Shown here: one piece after another, positions 47,275 through 57,775 of the stretch
Numbering within the stretch: position 1 is the stretch's first letter
Layout of the letters: each line of letters begins with the position of its first letter
From: Mangifera indica
Taxonomy: Eukaryota; Streptophyta; Magnoliopsida; Sapindales; Anacardiaceae
Assembly: GCF_011075055.1 (NCBI RefSeq)
Contig: NC_058143.1
Location: forward strand, 12,105,057 to 12,169,056
Direction: 5' to 3'
Length of the DNA: 64,000 nucleotides
Notes under the pieces: model-generated
What the model saw: only the letters and a program-made list of their open reading frames with translations
What the model was told of the DNA's origin: nothing
Databases searched by the model: none
Program-made: the position numbers and the translations under genes

Positions 47275-47990
47275 AAACTCCTAAAGATTAGATATATTGG
47301 GCAAACTACCTTAGGGAGAGCATCAATTTTTAGTCTTTTCTTAGGTGTTGGTAGTTTGGTACATTGTGGGCATTGGGATGAGTTAGGTGAGAGATATGTC
47401 TTGGTTTAGTCTCTTGGACCAGAGTTGACTCAGAAAATGATTGAGGAGCTAATTAGACAAATGAGGAAGTAGACTCAAGATCAACTGAAAAATTATATTG
47501 ATTAGAGAAACTGAGACCTAGAGTTTAGTTTAGGGGATAGAATGTTTATTAGAGTAACCCTTTTCAAGCACATGATAAGGTTTAGGAGAAAGGGTAAGTT
47601 GGCTCCCAGGTATATCAACCCATACGAGATTGTGGAGTAGGTCGACAAGGTAACTTATAGACTTGCATTACCGATAAGCATAAATTGTATTCCATGTTTC
47701 ATTGCTATGTAAGTATATTGGTGATCTTTCTCATATGTTGAGGACTAAAGAGATGTAGTTGTCTGAGGATTCGAGTTATAAGGAGAGACTTGTTTAGATC
47801 CTTGATAAGAGGATCAAATAGTTGAGAAACCACTAGATTTCCTTGGTCAAGTTGTTTTCGAGGAATCATAAGGTCGAGGAAACTACTTGGGAGATAGAGT
47901 AAATTATGAGAGAGAAGCATCCCGAATTGTTCTGAGTGAATTTTGAGGATGCAATTCCAATGAAAGAGAGGAATCATAACACTCACAAGT
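47275..47990 (+). pseudogene. Ty3/gypsy pol 3' end, module C
   Basis: Parallel to 22,267-22,980: FIRVTLFKHMIRFRRKGKL, INPYEIVE and VTYRLALP motifs with many stops. Starts at the same internal point of pol, so the 5' truncation predates the module duplication. Confidence 0.75.
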
Positions 47991-50430
47991 AAGTCTCGAG
48001 GGCAAGATAGTCTTTATATATGAGTTTGATTAATGTATTAATGATTTAATGTGATTTAGTAATCAAAGTATAAGTTTTTAATGACACAACCGAGTATAGT
48101 GAGGCCAAACCCCATGTGTTGTTGTCATATCAGTCGAATAAGATGATTTCACATAATTTTCAAATTTAGTAACGCATGATCGTATGCCCTAGGTACATTC
48201 TCATGTATGTTGAATGCGGTTTTAATTTTTAGAAGGCACGTTTATTGTGTTTTAGGGATTTTTATTCTTATCCCTAAACGCACGAACTTTCTAAAAAGAA
48301 TGAGGGATTTTGAGATTGATCATCTAGCTTTTGTGCAACTGCTTTGACAATCGCTTTTTGATGGCATGGTGAGAGGAAATCTATAGAGAAAATAGCCTAT
48401 TTATGCACTTCATCTCTTGCGAATTAGAGATGAGTAAGACCTGTTAGTGTTTTTTTATGATAATTAGTATAAAACACATTTTATAGTTTAACTATTGGGC
48501 ATAAAGATCAAACTAGTAAGATGTTAGATTGTTGGAAAAATAGGAAGTGTTTGTAAAGACCGGATTAGGTCACAGATCAAACGTTTTCTACATTCTGGGC
48601 TTGCCACATGGTCATGCGATATGGGACACATGATTTTGTGCGCTAAGCTTAGAATTTAGCTTACGTTTTTGGCATTTTAACGATCATTGGGTATCGTTGA
48701 CCAGTTAGTGGTCAACTAGGACACATAGATTACCTGTGGTAGTCTTAGCACGACTATGTGAGAGAGAAAGACTATAATACCCTTATAAAACAGTGTAGTT
48801 GAGATATGTTTTAGAAAAGAAATTGTATTAAATATCTGGATAGGCACACACCCATGTCAATAAGAGCACACGCTAGTGTATAATGAAAAATAATACATGG
48901 GAAAAGGCCACGGGGAGGTTGGTTGTGTGTGAGTAAGCAAAAGGACATACCTTTGTGTGTCCATAGACACATACCCAAGCATGTAAAGTAGATTAAAGAA
49001 AAAGGAAAAGGATTTAGTTTTATAATTTATAGGTCACCTTAATTGACAGTACAGAGATCCCAAATATGCAGTAGTATCCCACATGCCAAAGAAATAAGTT
49101 TAGTAAGGCATAAGAGCAGTAGTTGGGTGAAAGCTAAGACAAGTCAGGTTTAGTTAAGGCTCAAGATGCAAGCATGCATTTAATTCAAAACATGCAATCA
49201 AACATGTAATAAAACTCATGAACTCCAATTAGATGATGGTAGGTCCTATCTTCGTGCTCATACTGAACTCTAAAAAATGTTTAGGCTACAAATCTTAACT
49301 TTCGGATTATATTATGTCATGTTTGGTCATTGAGGAACCATACTTTACTTGGTGAAAATATATGTATTTGGAAACTGTAATTGAAACTAAATACTAGGCT
49401 AATCAGACTATAGCGAATATAGGGATTTGGTATCTTAGTCATGTGAGTTGTCTCTTTGTCCCATAACACCAAATTATATCTCAACTGAACTCTATTGTAA
49501 GCAAGTATGGTGTCTTACTATAAACAGTGTAGAGAATGTGTACTCACAATACCACCTCATAACAATTCTATAATGTCTAGCACTAAGACTTCGACACCTT
49601 CAGGCAAATGTACACCCACATGTATTAATGTACACCTAGGCTCAAGCATCGAATGAATGCCCGCCAAAGTGCAATGTACAACCGTTCATAGGTAGCATGT
49701 CTTTGTTCACAATGTTTGTCATTTTCAAGAATTAATCAGATACAACTATGAACGCCTGTTTACACGAAATTGCATGCTCATTTATTCATGAAAAACAAGG
49801 AAAATTTGACTATTCAAAGGTCTATTTGAAATTAAAAATGGCAGGTACACCCATATATTATTAGAAACATGTCATTTTCACATATCAACAGATGCTTCTC
49901 CAAATCCAATGGTGATATCAACTATTTCTTCCATCCAATATTATAAATCAAAACCTCTATGAGTTGAAATATGTTACAGAATATATATGTAAAATTATAT
50001 ATTATTTTTCTCCTCCAAAATTCTCTCCAAAGCTTACAACTCACTTATTTGAGAGAAACACTTATGCTTAATTTTTTATCATCCTTTGTAAGACATTTTT
50101 ACTCAATATTTTTTTTTATTTTATCTTTATTGGACAAAATTTCAGATAAACTATTGTATTGGATGCAATCCTAAATCAACTAGAGTGTTTAGGCGAAATC
50201 CCAGAGAACAATTTTAAAGGGACGTTATCTTTTCAAATAAAACTTTAAATCGATTGCTTAAAAAAGTAGTTGTAAAAAGCTTAAAAGAGAAAATTTCAAA
50301 TCATTATAAATCTTGAGCCTTTTTCCCTCTTACTCTTAATTTTATATTTATTGCTTATATTTGAGAACATTGTTAAAATTAATTGTGTGATTACTTTTGA
50401 TTAATTATTTGTGTGAAAGATTTAATTTGT
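47991..50430 (+). repeat. Decayed gypsy LTR-like sequence, module C
   Basis: Collinear with 1-2,075 and 22,981-25,179, and the most complete of the three, retaining the segment at about 49,200-49,510 that B lost. Confidence 0.5.
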
Positions 50431-50439
50431 ATTAAATTT

Positions 50440-50998
50440 TAAATAATCCTATTAGCTGGTGTTTTGAACTGGTGGGAAGACAATGTGCGAAAGCAGCAGT
50501 TGACAATAATTTTGGTGGCAGTAAGTTTAGTGGTGTTGAAGGAGAGACGGAATTTGTTTGGGTCAAAGAAACTGGGGAGGCCATTTGAATTTGGTTGGGT
50601 CGTGGAAGAATGATAGACCATAAACAAACGATCAGAACCAAAAAAAAAAAAAAGACTAACAGTGGCTTGTGCCAATAGCCTATAGTTAGAATGAGTGGTG
50701 ATTAAATAAAAGATGACAGAACAATTTTTGAAAATGAATTAGAGATGGAAAATAGAGTAATAGAGAGTGATGAAAACTTTCTGTATTTTCTTTTGATTTT
50801 CCACAACCATTTATAGTAGATTGCCCATGTATATATATATACAATGACACAATTATGGATTCAAAATTTAAACACACAATATAAACTTAAAAGTTAAATT
50901 CAAATGAGGTAAACTGGGTGGTAGACTGTTTTATTGAAGGAGACTGGTCTTGTTTGACACCGAGTAAATTTTATATATATATATAAGAAGGTGACAAA
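50440..50998. repeat. Conserved block upstream of short gene copy C'
   Basis: Third copy of the block. Its end, GAGTAAATTTTATATATATA then AAGAAGGTGACAAA, matches the promoter-upstream sequence of the long copies (14,323-14,353), showing where the short copies were joined. Confidence 0.65.
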
Positions 50999-51866
50999 CA
51001 GTAGGAAAGAAAATTTTAGTGACAGGTTTTGTGATGTCTTCTGCTCCTGCGGTAGTTCCTACTCTTGTGGTTATCTCCTTTCTAGGGTTTGCTTGTTCGG
51101 TCCCGTATGGGCTATTGTTGGCGAGTTATGCTTGCACTAATAAGCTCATGAGTATGTTGCTTTCGGGAGCTAAACCCCCTTCTTTTCTTTTAGATTATGG
51201 ACAAGTGTCATACACAGATGAAGTTGTTGAGGATGATGAGTACGGTGAAGAAGAAGATAAGTGGCGTAAAGGAGGTGTTGATATGGAGAAGGAAGAAGAA
51301 GAGATGTTGGAGGATACAAGGGAAACAGTTGAGATGAGGATTACGTTAGTTGAGAATGACAATGATCATTATATTGATGAGGCAAAGCATCAAGATGAAA
51401 TTGAGGAAGAACCAATGAAATTAGAAGTTAAGGTGAGAATTGAAGGAGTTGAAGAAAAGGAAGAGTCTGCGATTGTACAAAGCTCGGATCATATGCAAGT
51501 TGAAGATGTGGTTGTTGTTGTTGTTGATATTGAGGGAGATGAGAAAAGTGGCGGCACCATTGAAAATATGGTAGCACCATTTGAAATGACAGACACTGCT
51601 GCGAAACTATGCAAGAGTAATGAAGTCAATGAAGATGAGGGATTAGTGAAAGAGACAAGGGCATTACTTTAAAAAATCAGGGAGTAGGGTATAAGTGATA
51701 ATGGAGAGAAGAACAAGCAGAGTGTAGAGAAATTATCCAGAGAGGCAGAGGAGGAACACCAGTAAGCTAACAAGAATGTTGCAGAAATGGAAATGTCAAT
51801 GGAAGGTAGAATAAGCAATAAGCCCCTTAGAAAGGTAGAAAATGACTCAACTGAATACATAGGCTA
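50999..51866 (+). pseudogene. Short gene copy C', best preserved of the three
   Basis: Open frame to 51,672 covering the hydrophobic segment and most of the acidic region. Lacks codons 1-32 and exons 2-3. It keeps the 20 nt (51,561-51,580) that A' and B' lost. GAA to TAA at 51,670-51,672 stops it; beyond, homology continues to about 51,850 with another TAG. It has no promoter or start codon of the long type; the first in-frame ATG (51,033) lies inside the hydrophobic segment. Probably not functional. Confidence 0.85.
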
Positions 51867-51976
51867 GCACAAACATTCCTAACACCTCCTTGTGGATAAG
51901 TAGTGGCTTCATTGTCTATTTAAATCCTATGTGGTGTAGCCCCCAAATGCAAGCAACAAATTCTAAACTAATTTAA
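51867..51976. other. Spacer with left target site of the foldback element
   Basis: Matches 3,294-3,400; ends with CTAATTTAA (51,968-51,976). Confidence 0.7.
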
Positions 51977-53221
51977 GGGAAATTGAAATTTTTACCCATT
52001 TTTTTTACCGTGTATACATATATACCACTCATTTTAAAGCTTAAACAAAAATACCACAACAGTATTACATTTTCCTAAAATACATTCATTGATATAACTC
52101 ATACAGAAAAAGAGAATACCATATCTCTTTTTTTCCTCAGCCTTCTAGTGAGGAAGGAATATCTACAGTATGGAAAAAAAAATTTTTAGCAAAGAAGACA
52201 TGTGATTGAATAATAAAACTTGTATGTTATGTGTTTTCTTCATGAGCTCATGTGAAATTTAATTTTGTTATGATTTCATTTTGTTAGATTGTTTAATACT
52301 GTTATTTCATGTTATTTTTATTGTTTAAAGTTGTTATAATATTATTTAATATTATATTAATGATTAGAAAATATATAAATTTAAATCTAAAAAATTTTCA
52401 AATAAAGAACGGGTTGGCGTCGCCAACCCCTTGGCATTAACGCCAACCCTTGGCGGCAACGCCAAGGGGTTGGCAATATCAACTCCCACTGGTTTTATGT
52501 TTTTTGAATTCAGTTCTCTTTCTTGTAGTGAGCCCCACTGAATTTAAAGATTTTTGGATTCTTCCTTACTTGCACCCCTAAGCCCACTGCGAAAATTTAG
52601 AAGTAAAATAAAGTGATTTTCAAATATTTTAACTTATATGGCCCTACTACATGAAAGAGAATTCAAAAAATATAAACTAGTGGGTGTTGGCGTCGCCAAC
52701 CCCTTAGCGTTGCTGCCAAGGGGTTGGCGACGTCAACCCGTTTTTCGTTTAAAATTTTTTCAGATTTAAAATTTTATATTTTATAATCATTAATACAATA
52801 TTATAACAATTTTAAATAATAAAAACAATATAAAATAACAACATTAAATAATTTAACAATATGAAATCATAATAAAATTAAATTTCATTTGAATTCATAA
52901 ACATGAATCTACCATACATTATTTGATTTTTAATTGTTCATAAAGAAAACACATAACATACTGACTTGAATGTGGATAATTTTACTGTGAAATTTCTGTA
53001 ACAAATATTAATTCTCTAAATAAATTTAATAATTTTTGTCTCTTCCTCACTAGAAGACTAAGGAAAAAGAGAAATGTAATATTCTCTCTTTTTGCATAAG
53101 TTACATTAATAAGGATATTTTAGGAAAATAAAATACTCTTATGATATTTTTGTTTAAGTTTTGAGATGACCAGTATATTTGTATACACAATAAAAAGATA
53201 GAGTAAAAATTTCAATTTCCC
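51977..53221. mobile_element. Palindromic MULE-like foldback element, 1,245 bp (family GGGAAATT)
   Basis: Ends GGGAAATTGAAATTTTTAC and the inverted complement GTAAAAATTTCAATTTCCC. Perfect 9-bp duplication CTAATTTAA (51,968-51,976 and 53,222-53,230). The arms of about 500 bp are inverted copies, and near the middle two clusters of GGTTGGCG/CGCCAACCCC words (52,410-52,475 and 52,685-52,735) face each other. Modules A (about 3,400) and B (about 35,730) show the site uninterrupted. Terminal bases resemble the big MULE (GGGAAATT-AAA). Encodes nothing. Confidence 0.94.
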
Positions 53222-53230
53222 CTAATTTAA

Positions 53231-53525
53231 TTGTATGTAAAATGATCCTTTCATTATGGAAAAAAACAACTCAATACGATTCTTCTTGTTTGAATTTATG
53301 TTTTCTACATGAGATTTTAGATGTGAGTTTCTCAATTAAAAGAAAATGGTTGTTACAACTGGGGGATTTTAGGATTTTTATCTTAAAGTTAAAGGTGAAG
53401 TTAACATTATATTTAATTAAATTGTTTGGCTCTACGAAATACAGTAATTAAAGAGTTGACTGTTTTCTTAGTAATATGATTGTTTGAATTATTTTATTTT
53501 TTAATTTTCAAATGTAGATCACATC

Positions 53526-53561
<36 letters not shown>

Positions 53562-53565
53562 AGGC
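53231..53565. other. Spacer, module C
   Basis: Matches 3,409-3,750 and 35,735-36,070 in part, then jumps to the promoter; about 500 bp of the A/B spacer is absent. A (TA)n run lies at 53,529-53,557. Confidence 0.6.
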
Positions 53566-53900
53566 GACAAATGAAGTCATCAGCAACCACGTTGATGTGC
53601 GGAGCCTTGGGATCATCACTGAGCTTCTTCTGCATGCGCTGCAGCTTGCATGCATTTGTTTAACCTTATGATCCTGGCCTCATCTTACCTTTCCAAATGC
53701 CACTCCCGTCTTTCCAACGCGTGTCTTCTTCATGCAAACTCTTCTCCATAAACCCTAGCTAATTTGAACCTGCACAGCCTAAAAAACTTTCTTTCTTGCT
53801 CAAACTAAATGCCTAATATTTTGTTCGTCATGATGACACCGGGCCTACTTATAAGCTAATTAGATTTGTTCATTCTACTGTATATTCAGGTAAACTTTTT
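53566..53900 (+). promoter_or_regulatory. Promoter region of long copy C (RY, CE3-like, TATA-like)
   Basis: TGCATGCA (53,647-53,654), ACGCGTGTCTTC (53,717-53,728, two bases from CE3), TACTTATAAG (53,846-53,855) replacing the TATTTATAAG of copy A. Possible leader intron donor TCAG|GTAAAC near 53,889. Confidence 0.45.
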
Positions 53901-54393
53901 ATGTTTTTTCTTTGTGTTTATGGGAACATTAATATGCTATTTGAAAATTTAATTTCTTCCTCTTAATTTTATTTTTTCTCAGTTCTTTCCACTGCAACAT
54001 ACTTGAATTTGCAGAGAAAGTTCCTAATCATTTAGAAACCCCCTTGATCTGTATGAATAATTAATCTTCATTGTTATCTCTAATCACAGTACAAAAATAT
54101 TTTTTGATTATCTGTAAATTTGCTTAATGAATTCTAATTTTCTTATTCATTTCCTCAACTTTTTGTGTGTCATTGTTAGCTTGTAGAAATTTAAAATTTT
54201 CCCTGGTGTTGATCTTTATTTCGAGTGTCTCGAAGAAAATATGGTACACAATAATCACAGTAATCTTCCACATCATTGATCCTAAAATTTCTTTCTAAAC
54301 TCTTGTGCGAAGAATCTTTTTGAAGATAAATGTTAAGACAATAATCCTTTGTGTTTGTATCTCACCACAAGTATTTTTTGTAAATGTATATAG

Positions 54394-56456
54394 ATGGAAG
54401 ATCCATACTCGGCCATGGAGGGGAGTACTGAAGAATCCTCATCCGAGGAAAACAGAGGAAAAGTTCGCTGGATCTTGTGCAAGGGCTTAACAGTGGGAAG
54501 GAATATTTTGGTGACAGGATTTGTGATGTCTTCGGCTCCTGTGATAGTTCCTCCTCTTGTGGTTATCTCCTTTCTTGGGTTCGCTTGTTCGGTTCCGTAT
54601 GGGCTGTTGTTGGCGAGCTATGCTTGCACTAATAAGCTTATGAGTATCCTGCTTCCGGGGTCTAAACCCCCTCCATTTCTTTTGGATTATGGACAAGTGT
54701 CGTATACAGATGTTGTTGAGGATGATGATCATGGTGAAGAAGAAGATGGGTGGCATAGAGCAGCTGTTGATATGGAGAAGGAAGAAGAAGAGATGTTGGA
54801 GGATACACGAGAAACAGTTGCGATGAGGATTGAATTAGAGGAGAATGACAATGATCGTTGTATTGATGTGGCAAATCATGGAGTTATTAGAAAAGATGAA
54901 ATTGAGATAGTGGAGGAAAATGGGTATGAAGAAGCTGTTGAAGAGTATGAAGATGAAAACGAGGAAGAACCTAAGAAATTAGAAGTTGAGGTGAGAATTG
55001 AAGGAGATGGAGAAGAGGAAGAGGAAGAGCCTGTGATTGTGGAAAGCCCAGATCATATGCCAGTTGATGATGTGGCTGCTGTTGTTGTTGATATTGAAGG
55101 AGATGAGAAAAGCGGCGAAGCCATTGAAGATATGGTAGCACCATTTAAAGTGACAGACATTGTTGTGGAACTATGTAAGAGTAATGAAGTTAAGGAAGAT
55201 GAAGAATCGGTGAAAGAAACAAGTGGATTACTTGAAAAAATCAGGGAGGAGGGTATGGCTGATAATGGAGAGAAGAACAACCAGAGTGTAGAGAAATTAT
55301 CCCGAAAGGCAGTGGAGGAACACCGGCAAGTTAATAAGAATGTTGAAGAAATGGAAATGCCAATGGAAGGTAGAATTAGCAATAACCCTCTTACAAAGGT
55401 AGAAAAGAACGACGACGAGGATGTGCCAAAGGCGGATGTGATTCCCAAAGAGGGCGAAGTCGTTGGAACTACTGATGTCTGTAGTGTCAAAGAAGAAGAG
55501 GAAAAACCCGTTTTAAACAAGCCTTTAATGTTGCAGGGAGGAGGAGATGATAATGTTGCTAAGGATGTAGTACAAAATGTCCAATTGAATAGGGAGAAGG
55601 AAAATGTGACATCTTCAAATGCAGATGTAAGAGAAATTGCTGATGAAAGTGGGTTTGATTTGTTTCAAAATAGAAATGCAGTTGCCCATTCATATGCAGA
55701 TTACAACACCTTTAGAGGTAAAGCTATAGAATCTGACCAGCAGCTATTAGTTCATTCAATGTATATACTTTGAAGACACAAAGTGAGTATACTGATAATG
55801 CATTACTATATGATTGAATGATTTTAAATTAAAAGATAAAGTAGTATTCAATCACTCTATAATAAATCATCTATATACTTATTTTATATACTTAACATGC
55901 GTAAAATTTGTATAATTAGCATTGCTCTAGTTCTTTTTTATATGTTTCCTTTCCAGTAATCTGAGTTCATGTGTGCATATCTATTGACGCATCTGCAGAA
56001 AATGAACACTCTTCAAGTACCTATGGAAATCCTGAGACAGTTGATTATATGGCGCTTCCTGTTTGTTCAGGAGAGCGCAAGTGCAACGATGCTGCAATTT
56101 GCTCACAGGAAGACAATGGTATGGCTTCCAGTAAGGTTAGAAAATTGCAATTTGTATACTTGTATTTGTTTTTCCGCACCTTGGAAACTTTGAAACTTCA
56201 GTGGAATGAAATAAAGCTATGCAATTGTTGCATGTTTCAGGAGGTGTACAGTGAGGAGAAAATCCGGGAACTTATGGAGGCAATGCGGCTGATAGTTGGA
56301 TACAAAGCAGCGCCACAGGGCACATGCATTGAGGAGTTGAAGAGACTGTATTTGTTCACTGGAGTTGAGCCTCCAGCCTCGTTTAAGGACCCTTCTGATC
56401 TTATTGAAGTTACTGAAAAGCTCAGGTTTCTCATGTGTATTGTTGGAGTCAAGTAG
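54394..56456 (+). CDS. Long copy C: hydrophobic/acidic protein, about 558 aa, three exons, family unknown
   Basis: Model: exon 1 54,394-55,717, exon 2 55,999-56,135, exon 3 56,241-56,456, with the same splice words and phases as copy B, giving 558 aa. Same architecture: hydrophobic segment at about 37-78, acidic middle, 71-residue C-terminal exon. Compared with B it lacks one Glu codon after YTD (near 54,711) and keeps LFQ before NRN, where B has lost three codons. Exon 3 differs from B at a few positions (Phe-Thr for Leu-Cys after Tyr-Leu; Cys for Ser near the end). An overlapping upstream ORF starts 10 bases before the ATG. No lesions are seen. Intron 1 retention would end the protein at 55,773 (459 aa). 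Confidence 0.75.
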
Positions 56457-56866
56457 AAGATATTTACTTTTTTTTTTTTTCTAGTTTTAAGTTGATGTTT
56501 AAGGTGCAAATAATATAGGGAAATCTGACTCTTGCCGTCTAATTTCAGAATTATCATTTTAATATCAGTGGATTTGTCTTTTTGTTTGTTTAGAAAGCAT
56601 CATAAATCTTATCCATATAACTTTTATATATTTTTATTAAGAGTACTTATATATGCACAATTTTGTGTATAAAAATGATATATAAAAAAGTAATATATTA
56701 TTAGATAGTTTTAACTTAAAGATAAAATAACACTTAATGACATAGTTTTTTATTTGAAAATTAAATAGATTTAATGGGTGAATATGTTTAAAAATATACA
56801 AGTTTTGATTTTTTAAAAAATGAAAATATGTAAATTTACAAGGGTATAATTCATAAACAAAAGCAT
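56457..56866. other. 3' flank of long copy C
   Basis: The first 200 bp or so match the flank of copy A, then similarity to modules A and B ends. Ends with CAAAAGCAT (56,858-56,866), the left target copy of the next element. Confidence 0.55.
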
Positions 56867-57766
56867 GACCAAAAGACTTATTCCCACCAAGCTACGATGA
56901 AATCCTAGGGTCTCACTTTTTAACTTTCAAAAACTCAAAAACTCATTAATAAGTCATTTTTTGTTAAAAATACTAGTTAAGATTAAAGGTAAAACTGTTA
57001 TTTACTAAAAAAATTAATATTTTATTTTATTTTATTTTCTTTCCTGAGTTAAAAAATATCATATTCCCCCCAATTTAAAGTTTTCAACTTTTGAAAAGTG
57101 GTCATTCCCCCTCCAAATCTAGGGTTTTTTCCTCTTCCTTCCTACGGCCACCATCTTATAACACTAGCAACTTTCCCTTCTTTATCTGCCACCAACAAAG
57201 GAAGACTTACAAATCGAAACGCTGACGTCCGATGAACAACGAAGGTGTTGAATCTTTGTCTTCATTGAATCTCATCGGACGATAAGAATCAGCTTCAAAT
57301 GAAGCTTCCATTTATCGATTCATCTCCCCCTAAAACTAAATAGATGAAAAATGAAGCTGATTAACGTTGTTCAGCACTGATTCAAAAAAGATAAAGATTC
57401 TTCGCCTTCGTTTGTCGTCATTGGTATCTTGGCTTGTAAGTCTTCCTTTGTCGGTGACAAAGAAAGAAGAGAAAGTTGCTGGTGGCTAAAGAAAGGAAGA
57501 GAAAAAAACCGCTAGTTTGGTTGGGGGAGGGGGTGGAATGGCCACTTTTCAAAACTTAGAAACTTTGGGTGGGGAAAATTATAATATTTTTAAATCTGGG
57601 AAAAAATATAATAAAACTTTATTTTTTAGCAAATGATGACTCTATTCCTAATTCTAACGGAAATTTTTAATTAAAAAATAATTTATAAATCGGTGTTTAA
57701 ATTTTTTAAAATTAAAGGGTGGGACGATGGGATTTTATACCTTACGTGGGAGCAAGTCTTTGGGCC
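56867..57766. mobile_element. Palindromic MULE-like element, 900 bp (family GGCC, diverged copy 3)
   Basis: Left end GACCAAAAGACTTATTCCCA and right end ...AAGTCTTTGGGCC, imperfect inverted repeats, with target copies CAAAAGCAT (56,858-56,866) and CAAAAGTAT (57,767-57,775), 8 of 9 matching. The internal arms hold CCCCnCCAAATCTAGGG/ CTTTGGGTGGGG words and inverted GAAGACTTACAA/TTGTAAGTCTTC-type words. More diverged than the other copies. Confidence 0.8.
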
Positions 57767-57775
57767 CAAAAGTAT

